Shown here: positions 7,992-16,464 of the stretch, in pieces
Layout: each line of letters opens with the position of its first letter
How positions within the stretch are numbered: the first letter of the stretch is position 1
Assembly: GCA_023663465.1 (NCBI GenBank)
Contig: JAMPHJ010000015.1
Coordinates: 1 to 38,510 of the forward strand
Direction: 5' to 3'
DNA length: 38,510 nucleotides
Origin: Muribaculaceae bacterium
Lineage (GTDB): Bacteria > Bacillota > Clostridia > Lachnospirales > Lachnospiraceae
Program-made: the position numbers and the translations under genes
Notes under the pieces: generated by a model
What the model was told of the DNA's origin: nothing
Seen by the model: the letters and a program-made list of their open reading frames with translations, nothing else
Databases searched by the model: none

Positions 7992-9488
7992 TTATTGGCA
8001 CTTTGTCATGCAATATCTTTTCATCTTCGTTGTACCTGTCTCTGAAATTTTTCCATCAGCAACCAATATTTTCAATAATGTTCTCGTTCTTGTCCTACCT
8101 ACCTCCAACCACTCTGCCACATCCTCTACTTTATATTTGATACCCGGCTGCATTCGACTCAAAATCTGTTCCATTTGTTTATCCGTTTTTTCTGTCACTT
8201 TTTTTCTGTCACTTTTTTCTGTCACTTTTTTTCTGTCACTTTTTTCTGTCACTTTTTTAACCTCTGCATCGACAAATGACAGTTTTAAAATTGTTCTATC
8301 TGGTGCGTACTCTTCTATCACCTCTGGTGCAATCCATCCCTGATTCTCCCAAACGGAATAAATATCTGGCACACCACTGCCTGCCCGTTCCCCAATGCCA
8401 ATCATATTCAGCATCTTCATAAGTGTCTTATTTCTTGGATCAGATATGCCGCCTTTCAGCATTTGTTTCTTTCCTGTGCGTATGCTTCCGGGATTTTCCA
8501 TAATAATACTGTTAGCATCCTTTTTAATAACAATGCCACGCGGCAGATAAAAATCCGTATTCACAAGGCAATTTGCAAGCGCTTCCCTAATCGCCTTATG
8601 CACGGGCGTATCATCAATTCTCACTGCTCCATCCAGCTTAAAAGGTATTTTTACATCCTTAACCAGCTTTCCATACACCCTGAAAAAGAAATCAAACAGA
8701 TTGCCCGTCCAATCTCCTGAACTAGATTGCAACCGGTCTGTCCATCGAATTGACGGATCCAATAATTCCCTAAAATCTAAAAAATAGTCTGGATATTCAT
8801 ATAAAATTTTATATTCATTTCCAAACATCAAAAGTCCTGCTGCCGTAGGGTGTAGCTTACCATCGGTACTAAGCACTTTTGCCGCTCCAATTCGCTCTAA
8901 ATAATCCTCATCTTCTAACTGTTCCCATACATGCTCCCTCCGATATGCTATATGCCGATTTCGGTATGCATGTACCGTTTCCATATTAAGCACATCCATC
9001 TGCATATTCTCAAGAATTTTCATATCCATAGTGTCTTCCGTCTGGTCACGGAGCATTGCCTTTACCTCACTTGGCGTGCAATGATAATCTCCCTCCCAGT
9101 TTCTTCGGAAAGTTCCCCCGAACAGGTCATCATTGATATATACAGGTTTTTGCTCCCGTTTTGCTGCTGGAACATAAATAACCATTATTGTATCCTGATC
9201 CATTTGATATGTCTGTACATCTCTATCCAACAAAAAATTGGCACTCACTTTTTGTTTGTTATTCATCATATTCCAAAAATCTCTGCGCAGCTTATTTTCG
9301 TCCTGTAAACCTGTTGTATACCAGCTTCCATCCTCATTTTCTGCAACACCAAGAATAATCACGCCTCCATAACAATTAGCAAATGCCGAATAAGTACTCC
9401 ATAAAGAATCCGGCAAGCCGCCTTTCGCTTTCTTGACTTCCCTTTTATTGTCTTCTTTATATTTATTAAATTGGGATAAATCGAACAT
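7992..9488 (-). CDS. AlbA_2/Schlafen-type ATP-binding protein with C-terminal winged helix
   Basis: A putative regulator of the divergent AAA-4/RecG-C-like group. The 498-aa protein has an N-terminal AlbA_2 nucleic-acid-binding domain (residues about 8-150, motif LWSTYSAFANCYGGVIILGV). A GHKL-like ATP-binding region follows (about 290-370, AIREALANCLVNTDFYLPRG then ENPGSIRTGKK and GIGERAGSGVPDI). A Lys-rich repeat linker (411-438, KKVTEKSDR units) precedes a winged helix (439-498). ATG at 9488 has GGAGGTG 5 nt upstream. It lies downstream of the type I RM operon, and residues around NDDLFGGTFRRNWEG are duplicated near 16.1 kb. Target and function are unknown; a link to phage or RM control is inferred from context only. 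Confidence 0.85.
   Translation of the reverse strand: MFDLSQFNKYKEDNKREVKKAKGGLPDSLWSTYSAFANCYGGVIILGVAENEDGSWYTTGLQDENKLRRDFWNMMNNKQKVSANFLLDRDVQTYQMDQDTIMVIYVPAAKREQKPVYINDDLFGGTFRRNWEGDYHCTPSEVKAMLRDQTEDTMDMKILENMQMDVLNMETVHAYRNRHIAYRREHVWEQLEDEDYLERIGAAKVLSTDGKLHPTAAGLLMFGNEYKILYEYPDYFLDFRELLDPSIRWTDRLQSSSGDWTGNLFDFFFRVYGKLVKDVKIPFKLDGAVRIDDTPVHKAIREALANCLVNTDFYLPRGIVIKKDANSIIMENPGSIRTGKKQMLKGGISDPRNKTLMKMLNMIGIGERAGSGVPDIYSVWENQGWIAPEVIEEYAPDRTILKLSFVDAEVKKVTEKSDRKKVTEKSDRKKVTEKTDKQMEQILSRMQPGIKYKVEDVAEWLEVGRTRTRTLLKILVADGKISETGTTKMKRYCMTKCQ
8186..8258. repeat. Homopolymer-punctuated tandem repeat in AlbA_2 linker
   Basis: On the plus strand five CTGTCAC units are separated by T runs of 7, 6, 7, 6 and 6 (runs at 8199-8205, 8213-8218, 8226-8232, 8240-8245, 8253-8258), preceded by a degenerate unit. 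The alternating 14 and 13 nt units make a 27-nt (9-codon) period, so each unit is read in two frames (KKVTE then KSDR). Homopolymers of this length are slippage-prone, and a one-base change would remove the downstream winged helix. Confidence 0.9.
9090..9139. repeat. 50-bp direct repeat, copy A (inside AlbA_2 gene)
   Basis: This segment encodes the NDDLFGGTFRRNWEG region of the AlbA_2 protein. It matches 16071-16120 at 49 of 50 positions in the same orientation. The two copies bracket the whole type I RM operon and the 92-aa ORF. Confidence 0.9.
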
Positions 9489-9793
9489 CTGACACCTCCG
9501 AAGCCGATTTTATCGGCAATTATTTGTCTGTAAAACCTTCCCTTTTTCTATTTGATTTGTTTTGCTTCTGTTGTAAGCGATGCCGGACAAATCCAATATT
9601 TCATAATGTGGTCTTGATTTTTCCAGACTCCTTTTGGGAATAGATATCAATATAAGTCATCTTTATAATGGTCAACTTCAATAAACAATTATAACTTACC
9701 TTCGTTCAAATGTAAAAACACACTTTAGAATTCACCCTATCATTCCCAATTGTTATTTTTTTAACTCATTATATAATAGATGTCACTTTCCTG
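9489..9793. other. AT-rich intergenic region upstream of the AlbA_2 regulator
   Basis: No convincing gene. A perfect 6-bp hairpin GCCGAT-TTT-ATCGGC (9503-9517) lies just upstream of the regulator's ribosome-binding site and could act as an operator or leader structure. A weak minus-strand promoter is possible: TTGACC at 9675-9670, TATTGA at 9652-9647, spacing 17. An 18-codon minus-strand reading frame (9604-9548, starting MKYWICPAS) continues in frame past its stop for about 20 more codons and may be a vestige of a lost gene. Confidence 0.4.
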
Positions 9794-10072
9794 TTACACA
9801 ATTTCTATCACATCATAAATTGCACTTAGACAATCTTCCGTTGTCAGAGCATTCTCATCTTCAAAATATATAGATGTAATATTAAGGTTCTTGCTTTGTT
9901 CTTGACTAATAATCGCCTCATCCAAAATATTCTCGATTTGATGTTCATCCGTCCTTGCAATATTTAATGCTCTTCTCCAATATTTAACAAAGTGATTTTT
10001 AAAATTAGAATAATCTGCATATAATCCACTAGGATTTCTATTGACATCATACATCATTGGATCATTACTCAT
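9794..10072 (-). CDS. Hypothetical protein linked to the type I RM operon
   Basis: A 92-aa soluble protein that I do not recognise. It is acidic in its C-terminal half (SIYFEDENALTTEDCLSAIY) and has a basic aromatic helix in the middle (FKNHFVKYWRRALNIA). No signal peptide or transmembrane segment is seen. A GGAAGGTG ribosome-binding site precedes the ATG, and the ORF starts 65 nt after the hsdM stop, so it is probably the last gene of the hsdR-hsdS-hsdM transcript. An accessory or anti-restriction role would be guesswork. Confidence 0.6.
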   Translation of the reverse strand: MSNDPMMYDVNRNPSGLYADYSNFKNHFVKYWRRALNIARTDEHQIENILDEAIISQEQSKNLNITSIYFEDENALTTEDCLSAIYDVIEIV

Positions 10073-10137
10073 TCTAACACACCTTCCTCATCAAACATCA
10101 GTTTATATTATATGTGCTAATAACCATTTGCTCAATT

Positions 10138-11628
10138 TTAACAATTTTTCAACTGCCGCCTCAATTCCCTAAACCCCTCCAACGCACTTTCCAAATTCTC
10201 TATAATATCATCTGCAAGCTCATTAGGATTCGGAAGATTGTCCAAGTCAGCAAGCGATTTATCTTTCAACCAAAAAATATCTAAGCTTGTCTTGTCCCGT
10301 TTTAAAATTTCATCCACGCTAAATCTACGCCAACGTCCTTCTGGGTTTTGTTCTGAGTAGGTTTCTTTACGTTCGTAACGGTTTTTCGGATTATAACATG
10401 ATATAAACTCCTCTAAATCTTTATCTGTCATGGGATTCTGCCTTAATGTAAAATGAATATTGGTGCGAAAATCATATATCCAGACATCTTTTGTCTGGGT
10501 GTCTGCACTTGCCGGGCGTTTATCAAAGAAAATAACATTTGCCTTTACGCCCTGTTTATAAAAAATCCCTGTTGGAAGCCGCAGAATCGTATGTAAATCA
10601 GTAGTCTGCAATAAATTTCTACGAATCACTTCACCCGGACCGCCTTCAAATAATACATTATCAGGAACAACTACTGCTGCTTTTCCTGTCGGTTTCAAAA
10701 TAGTATTGATATGTTGGACAAAATTTAATTGCTTATTGGAACTCGTTGTCCAAAAATCCTGTCTGTTGTAAACTAAATCTTCGCCCTCCTGCTTACCCTC
10801 TTCATTGGTAAACCGCAGTGCAGATTTCTTCCCAAAGGGCGGATTTGTTAAACAAAAATCTACCCGATATCCCGGATCTGTCAAAAGAGAATCTCCATGA
10901 ACAATTGGCACTTTTCCATAAATGTCTCCGATATTGTGAAGATATAAATTCATTAATGCCATTTTAAAAGTCTCGGCTACAAGCTCATTCCCATAAAATG
11001 TCTGATTCTTTAAAAATTCTTTTTGTTCGCGGTCAAGCGTATAGTTATCCGGGTTAGAAATATAGTCCTGCGCCGCCAGAAAAAAACCGCCACTGCCACA
11101 ACAAGGGTCTGCTATTGTTTTCATCGGTTCAGGCTGTACGCATTGTACCATTGCCCGGATAATCGGTCTTGGAGTAAAATACTGTCCCGCACCAGATTTT
11201 ACATCCTCTGCATTTTTCTGCAGCAAACCCTCATAAATTTCGCCTTTAACATCTGATGACATGGAAACCCATTTTTCCTTATCTATCATCTGCACAATAC
11301 GATATAAAATCGCGGCATTACTGATTTTATTCACAGAACCCTTGAAAATCTGCCCAAGGATTCCGCTCTGCTCTCCAAGTTTTTCAAGGGTTTTCTTATA
11401 TTGATTTTCTAAGTCTGCCCCTGTTAGTGTGTTCATATCAGACCACGCATAACCTTTGGGAATACCTGTCTCTTTCTTATAGGGTGGTCTTGTATATTCA
11501 TCTGACATTTTCAGGAAAATCAGATAAGTCAACTGCTCTAAATAATCACCATAGGAAACGCCATCATCGCGTAAAGGGTCACACATTCCCCATACTTTTG
11601 AAATTATAGTTGATGAATTATCACTCAT
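10138..11628 (-). CDS. hsdM: Type I RM system methyltransferase subunit (HsdM)
   Basis: N6-adenine DNA methyltransferase subunit that works with HsdS to modify, and with HsdR to restrict, DNA. The 496-aa protein has the HsdM N-terminal helical domain (about 8-130), the AdoMet motif I DPCCGSGGFF at 174-183, the QYFTPR motif at 149-154 and the catalytic NPPF at 262-265. The ATG overlaps the hsdS stop by 4 nt (ATGA), so translation is coupled; GGGAG lies about 9 nt upstream. Full length, with no visible lesions. Confidence 0.95.
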   Translation of the reverse strand: MSDNSSTIISKVWGMCDPLRDDGVSYGDYLEQLTYLIFLKMSDEYTRPPYKKETGIPKGYAWSDMNTLTGADLENQYKKTLEKLGEQSGILGQIFKGSVNKISNAAILYRIVQMIDKEKWVSMSSDVKGEIYEGLLQKNAEDVKSGAGQYFTPRPIIRAMVQCVQPEPMKTIADPCCGSGGFFLAAQDYISNPDNYTLDREQKEFLKNQTFYGNELVAETFKMALMNLYLHNIGDIYGKVPIVHGDSLLTDPGYRVDFCLTNPPFGKKSALRFTNEEGKQEGEDLVYNRQDFWTTSSNKQLNFVQHINTILKPTGKAAVVVPDNVLFEGGPGEVIRRNLLQTTDLHTILRLPTGIFYKQGVKANVIFFDKRPASADTQTKDVWIYDFRTNIHFTLRQNPMTDKDLEEFISCYNPKNRYERKETYSEQNPEGRWRRFSVDEILKRDKTSLDIFWLKDKSLADLDNLPNPNELADDIIENLESALEGFRELRRQLKNC

Positions 11629-12737
11629 GATGAGATTCTCCCTTCAAATGCGCTTTTTAATATGCTTTGGCGCATGGCTTCTACTTGTTGCAAAACATTA
11701 TCTACTGCCTCAGCAATATTTTCATAAACAGACAATTTATTTTCCATATCAATTACTATCTTTCTCTGTCTTTCTTTATTGGAAACATATGGAATTTCTA
11801 ATTCTCGTAACACTCTTAACCCTACAGTCTTTTGTGCCGTTCCCGTTGCTCCTTTTGATGCTTGTATATATACATCTGATGATTGGAGCGCATAATATAA
11901 AAATTTCTGAGTAATAATTTCATTCGGTCTAAGTAGGGCAATGTGACGCTGAAAGCAAAAATCCTTTTCAAAATCTATTAACACAGAAATCCCAAATGAG
12001 CCTGTAACTGTATAAAGTACATCTCCCTGTCTCGGCTTTCTTGTATCGGAAATAGCATCATAATAATCTTTTCCTACATAAGCCGTATCTTCCCAATCAA
12101 TCATATGGTTATTAATGTTTGATATCATTATAAAAGGAATACCTTCTTTAGATTTTGGCGGTGGCATGTGGTCTCCATCCGTTATAGATTGGCAAACATC
12201 TTGAAGTTTAATATGTTCGCAGCCACTAAATGCCTCTTTTAATACAGCTTGACGATAAACGGTCAACTGCTGCTTTGTCTTTTGCAACAGTTGTTCTCCA
12301 TTATCAAGCTGTGAAAAATTTTCCTCAATATATCTAACAATACGCTCCTGTTCACTTAATACAGGAACAGGCATTTCAATATTTAACAAATCTCTTTTGG
12401 CAAGACTGGGAATGGTTGTTGATTTATCTAACGCTTTAAAATTAAATGATTGACAAAAAAAGAATAGATATTTCGGAAGTACTTCCTTCTTCGGATATAT
12501 TCCAAAGGCTGTATCAACATTCCAAAACCTTTCTTCTACATAAATAGGCGAATTTATTGTTCCCTTACGCCCCACTATTGTCGTACCTGCTTCACATAAA
12601 AAATCGTCTGCATATCCTATTACACCACCACTTCCATAAATTGGATATTTGCCATTTGGATTGACAACCTCTTTTTGATTTTTTCCACTAATAATCACAA
12701 CAACATCTGCCCACTTTTTTTTAATCTGTTGCATCAT
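11625..12737 (-). CDS. hsdS: Type I RM system specificity subunit (HsdS)
   Basis: Determines the bipartite DNA target of the type I enzyme. The 370-aa protein has two target-recognition domains. The first ends in the conserved helix beginning LSEQERIVRYIEENFSQLD (about residue 128), and the second ends in the matching C-terminal helix with RQSILKSAFEGRIS. The first half starts WADVVVIISGKNQKEV, lacking a leading extension, and the total length is at the short end for the family. No inverted copies or second hsdS fragment were noticed nearby, so shuffling by inversion is not supported. Lies between hsdR (100-nt gap) and hsdM (4-nt overlap). Confidence 0.93.
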   Translation of the reverse strand: MMQQIKKKWADVVVIISGKNQKEVVNPNGKYPIYGSGGVIGYADDFLCEAGTTIVGRKGTINSPIYVEERFWNVDTAFGIYPKKEVLPKYLFFFCQSFNFKALDKSTTIPSLAKRDLLNIEMPVPVLSEQERIVRYIEENFSQLDNGEQLLQKTKQQLTVYRQAVLKEAFSGCEHIKLQDVCQSITDGDHMPPPKSKEGIPFIMISNINNHMIDWEDTAYVGKDYYDAISDTRKPRQGDVLYTVTGSFGISVLIDFEKDFCFQRHIALLRPNEIITQKFLYYALQSSDVYIQASKGATGTAQKTVGLRVLRELEIPYVSNKERQRKIVIDMENKLSVYENIAEAVDNVLQQVEAMRQSILKSAFEGRISS

Positions 12738-12837
12738 AAATTACCGTTTCCTTTGTTTATCATTTTCGCTGATATAAACATCTTAAATTGAGTTCTTGAT
12801 ATACAAGCAAAAATAACTCATTATAGCTCGTTCATAA

Positions 12838-15588
12838 TCATGCCACTAATTCCACATTCATTTCCATTAATATTTCTTCATACTGTTCGCCGAACACATC
12901 ATAGAACCTTCCCAATCCGCCTTCTCTGTCAAATGGACTCAGTTCCAAATCTCCTGGTTCTATACTCAATGATGTTGCTATATGGTCTTTAATCAGACGA
13001 AGCCACTCCATCTGCTCGTCCGTAAAATGTACATTACCCGCATTGCGCTTCAATGTCCACTGCATAAAATTATAATTTACACGCTCCGCAAAAGGCACAA
13101 GTTTTTCTATGTATCCCGTTTCAAACCGAATCATGGAAATAAGGTCCGTAATTTGCGCCATTGTTCCACGCTTTACATTTTCCGGCTTTTTAATCGCATA
13201 ACATTCCCACAAACGCTCTATGGTAATATTCCTAAGTTTCAGCTTCTCATACAACTTTTTTAACTGTTCAATCGCCATAGGCCGCTTTTGATATTTTTGG
13301 TCATAAATAATCTGCAGTGCATAAATCTCATCTTTATTTTCCTTAATATATTCTCTAAATGACGAAATTACTTTATCCGCATTCCCCTGTTGTTCCGCAT
13401 CAAAACCTGCAAAAATTACAGAATCTATGTTTACACTATCAATAATCTGTTCATGGTTTCTTCTGACATTCTCGATAAATTCACGGACATCGGGATTATA
13501 AAATGGCATTACAGCTTCCTTTATCAGCTCTTTTTGCACTTCCTCCATTTTGATTTTTTCTGCTGTTTCCGGTTCTTCGTCTTCTTTAAGCATTACACCT
13601 GCCTTATTAGCTATGACATCATCATCAAACGCATCTAGTAAATGCTGCACCACAATTTCCGCCGAATTACCAACGATATTGCGAAACTTCTCCCTTTCCT
13701 TCTGTGTCATCTGAATGTTCAGACGAATAATCCTGTTTGCAAGTGAAGTTAATGTTTTTCCATCCTTAGCTCCCATAGCCACATTCAGCATCAACTCTTT
13801 CATACTTACTGTAGGTTTACTTTCTAACGGGCGTGTATCCGTCTTTTTTGACTTTGTAACGCCGACAGCGTCCACTATCACAAAATGATCTTTATTTCCT
13901 GTGGCAGAGCGCGTTACTTTCTGTAAATCATCTTTCCCTAATGAACGTGTTCCGCGTCCTTTCATTTGCTCAAAATAAGTCTGGCTCCGAACGTCACGCA
14001 TGAAGATTAAGCATTCAATAGGTTTTACATCAATGCCAGTTGCAATCATGTCTACTGTAACTGCAACGCGGGGATTATAGCTGTTTCTAAATGCACTTAG
14101 TATCGTTTCCGGCTTTTCTACCCGACAGGTTATCTTTTGACAAAACTCATTTCCCTCGCCAAATACATCTCTGACAATCTGAACAATGTCGTCCGCGTGG
14201 CTATCTGATTTTGCAAAGACAAGCGTCTTTGGCACTTCATTTCTCCCCGGAAACAACTTTGTCGGCAAATTATCTTTGAAGGTCTGTATAACAGTGCGTA
14301 TCTGGCTTGGATTGACAACCGACCTGTCAAGCTGTGTTTTGGTATAATCCAAATCTTCGTCCATCTGTTTCCAGCGTTTTGCCCTTGATAGGCGATTTCT
14401 ATATTCAATAAGCTGTTTCATTACATGAGCGCCGTTTCTTCCCACTTCCGTCTCTATAAGAAAAACATCTTCTCCAACATTGACGCCATCAGCAATAGCC
14501 TGCTCCCTTGAATAATTACTGACCATATTTTGCTGAAAGAAACCTAATGTTCTCTTATCCGGCGTTGCAGAAAGCCCAATAATAAAAGCATCAAAATATT
14601 CCAACACCTGACTCCAGACATTATAAATAGACCGGTGGCATTCATCAACAATAATACAGTCAAAAAATTCCGGCGGATACTTTTCATTATAGACAACCTC
14701 TTTTACCGTTTGTACGACATCATAAGATTGTTCAAATAAGGATTCTTCCTCTGCGGATTCGTCTAATTCCTCGCCCTTTAAAATCGAATACATTCTTTGA
14801 ATCGTACTAATGCAGACATGCACATCATCTGGAATATATGATTTTTTCAATCTGCACAAACCATATAAATTTGAGAAGCTCCGGGGATCATCATTGGGGT
14901 GATATGCACGAAATTCACTCTCTGCCTGCTCCCCAAGGCTTTTGGTATCCACCAGGAAAAGAATTCTCCTCATTTTCCCATACTTTAACAAACGATATGC
15001 CGCGGTTATAGCCGTAAATGTTTTTCCTGCTCCTGTTGCCATCTGTACCAGTGCTCTGGGTCTGTTATCTGAAAAAGACTCATCTAACTCATTAATTGCT
15101 TTTATCTGGCATTTGCGAAAACCTGTCGTATCTAATTCTGGAAAGTTTTTCAGATTATTCCGCACTGTATCCGGCTGCTCTAATAAATATTTTAATGTTT
15201 CTGGACGAAAAAAAGAAAACACCTCTCTGGAACGATATTTTTTATCATCGTAATCCGTAAATCTTGTAAGTGTTCCCGTTGCTTCATAAGCAAAACGAAT
15301 CCGGTAGTCCACATTATTATACTTTAACTTGCTGTTCGCATAACGTTTTGATTGTTTTTCAGCCACAGTAATATTTTCGCCGGAATCATCCTTTTTCGCT
15401 TCAATTACTCCCACCGGACTTCCATCTACAAAAAGAACATAATCCACCGGTCCAGTACTTGTCGGAAATTCCCTGACTGCGACTCCGAGAGCTGCTATGG
15501 GATTGAATCGGCTCATATCCTGAATAAGCCAGCCGGCTTTCACAAGCTTTGTATCTATTTTTTCTCTTGCTTTTGTCTCTGGTGTCAT
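12838..15588 (-). CDS. hsdR: Type I restriction endonuclease subunit (HsdR)
   Basis: ATP-dependent DNA translocase and nuclease of the type I system. The 916-aa protein has an N-terminal PD-(D/E)xK nuclease domain (D49, then VIEAKK with E63 and K65). A superfamily 2 motor follows with Walker A MATGAGKTFTA (GAGKT at 186-190), DECHRSIYNVW, GLSATPDKRT and the later helicase motif MKGRGTRSLG. The C-terminal EcoEI-type helical domain completes it. GAGGG lies 9 nt before the ATG. It is the first gene of an hsdR-hsdS-hsdM operon. All catalytic motifs appear intact, so this system is probably active. Confidence 0.95.
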   Translation of the reverse strand: MTPETKAREKIDTKLVKAGWLIQDMSRFNPIAALGVAVREFPTSTGPVDYVLFVDGSPVGVIEAKKDDSGENITVAEKQSKRYANSKLKYNNVDYRIRFAYEATGTLTRFTDYDDKKYRSREVFSFFRPETLKYLLEQPDTVRNNLKNFPELDTTGFRKCQIKAINELDESFSDNRPRALVQMATGAGKTFTAITAAYRLLKYGKMRRILFLVDTKSLGEQAESEFRAYHPNDDPRSFSNLYGLCRLKKSYIPDDVHVCISTIQRMYSILKGEELDESAEEESLFEQSYDVVQTVKEVVYNEKYPPEFFDCIIVDECHRSIYNVWSQVLEYFDAFIIGLSATPDKRTLGFFQQNMVSNYSREQAIADGVNVGEDVFLIETEVGRNGAHVMKQLIEYRNRLSRAKRWKQMDEDLDYTKTQLDRSVVNPSQIRTVIQTFKDNLPTKLFPGRNEVPKTLVFAKSDSHADDIVQIVRDVFGEGNEFCQKITCRVEKPETILSAFRNSYNPRVAVTVDMIATGIDVKPIECLIFMRDVRSQTYFEQMKGRGTRSLGKDDLQKVTRSATGNKDHFVIVDAVGVTKSKKTDTRPLESKPTVSMKELMLNVAMGAKDGKTLTSLANRIIRLNIQMTQKEREKFRNIVGNSAEIVVQHLLDAFDDDVIANKAGVMLKEDEEPETAEKIKMEEVQKELIKEAVMPFYNPDVREFIENVRRNHEQIIDSVNIDSVIFAGFDAEQQGNADKVISSFREYIKENKDEIYALQIIYDQKYQKRPMAIEQLKKLYEKLKLRNITIERLWECYAIKKPENVKRGTMAQITDLISMIRFETGYIEKLVPFAERVNYNFMQWTLKRNAGNVHFTDEQMEWLRLIKDHIATSLSIEPGDLELSPFDREGGLGRFYDVFGEQYEEILMEMNVELVA

Positions 15589-15668
15589 AATTCAAGTCCC
15601 TCGCTTTTTCCGGTACATATTGCATGATGTTTCCAAAATCTTTCAATTTAATATTCCGTTATTTTCAA

Positions 15669-16067
15669 TTACACATGAAGACCTACTGCAAAAAGAAGCT
15701 CCATCAACAATATGATGAGCAGAATGCCGTTTGCGTAGGTACGCTTTTTAAACAAATCTATAACATGAAAAACAATACACTGCAAAATGGATGCCACTAG
15801 GCATAAACTACCAAAATTGAAACATATAAACAAAAAAATACCGGTAATGCATATGAATGCAGCCACAGTATTCATTAATTTTATGTCCACCAGTCCGGCG
15901 ATTGTCTCAGTACTAACAAATGGCTCGTAAATATATCGCCATGCAATTTTTGAATAGCGGGTGAAAAAGAATATTGCTACAACATAAGAAATAAAATAGG
16001 TAAATATCTTATTTTCCATCATGCAGGCAATGATTCCGATGAAATTAAGTATTGTTAAATAGGGCAT
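15669..16067 (-). CDS. Small polytopic membrane protein, function unknown
   Basis: A 132-aa protein with about four to five hydrophobic helices (TILNFIGIIACMM, YFISYVVAIFFFTRYS, VAAFICITGIFLFICF, LCLVASILQCIVF, ILLIILLMELLFAVGL). I do not recognise the family. An open frame extends to 16166, but residues upstream of the chosen ATG are a fragment of an AlbA_2 protein (NDDLFGGTFRRNWEG). Starting at 16067 gives a clean membrane protein with GGGAGGG 5-7 nt upstream; this ribosome-binding site lies inside the captured AlbA_2 fragment. It is divided from the upstream remnants by a strong hairpin. Confidence 0.6.
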   Translation of the reverse strand: MPYLTILNFIGIIACMMENKIFTYFISYVVAIFFFTRYSKIAWRYIYEPFVSTETIAGLVDIKLMNTVAAFICITGIFLFICFNFGSLCLVASILQCIVFHVIDLFKKRTYANGILLIILLMELLFAVGLHV

Positions 16068-16070
16068 GAT

Positions 16071-16120
16071 TCCCTCCCAGTTCCTTCGGAAAGTTCCCCC
16101 GAACAGGTCATCATTGATAT
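16071..16120. repeat. 50-bp direct repeat, copy B (AlbA_2 gene fragment)
   Basis: Matches 9090-9139 at 49 of 50 bases in the same orientation and encodes the same NDDLFGGTFRRNWEG segment on the minus strand. Flanking sequence differs at once on both sides. It directly abuts the start of the small membrane protein gene. Confidence 0.9.
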
Positions 16121-16133
16121 TTGTAGCTATGTA

Positions 16134-16161
16134 AACTTCGGTCATTTTTTTGACCGAAGTT
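16134..16161. terminator. Perfect 11-bp hairpin with T6 loop
   Basis: AACTTCGGTCA (16134-16144) pairs with TGACCGAAGTT (16151-16161) across six Ts, followed by TTTC on the plus strand. It has the form of an intrinsic terminator and sits between the AlbA_2 N-terminal remnant and the small membrane gene. Confidence 0.6.
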
Positions 16162-16205
16162 TTCATTATTCACCCTGAAACCTTTATGAATCTTTACAAT
16201 TGTAA

Positions 16206-16319
16206 TTATATAGGTTCTATCTGCACAATATCTGTGGGATTAAAACCTTCCTTATATTCAATTCGATTTCTTTCAACTTTGCGACCTTCTAATAAGGTCT
16301 CGATTTTTATCGGAATCAT
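16206..16319 (-). pseudogene. N-terminal fragment of a second AlbA_2-type gene
   Basis: A 37-codon frame starting at 16319 reads MIPIKIETLLEGRKV then RIEYKEGFNPTDIV. This is the typical beginning of an AlbA_2/Schlafen ATP-binding protein, just before the expected FAN..GG motif. It then runs into QIEPI and a stop. The rest of the AlbA_2 domain and the ATPase domain are missing, so this is the 5' edge of an internal deletion. Too short for most ORF callers. Confidence 0.7.
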
Positions 16320-16464
16320 GAAATCATCTCCATTTGATGCACAGCAAGCCATCTATAAATGTCTTTATCTTTTCCCTATACTAATCCCAGTACATCATAT
16401 TATATCATTATATCCTTGCATTCTCCATATTTTTTGTACTTTAAATGTCGATAACTTATATGTT

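Noticed and set aside
7738..8013. Minus-strand ORF of 91 codons between spoIIIAA and the AlbA_2 gene
   Set aside because: It crosses the nested terminator, overlaps spoIIIAA in another frame and has no family resemblance or ribosome-binding site.
8186..8258. CRISPR-like array of short repeats
   Set aside because: Units are 13-14 nt with no spacers, lie inside a coding frame and have no cas genes nearby; they are a tandem repeat linker.
11625..12737. Phase-variable hsdS by DNA inversion
   Set aside because: No inverted hsdS copy, inverted repeat or site-specific recombinase gene is present in the window.
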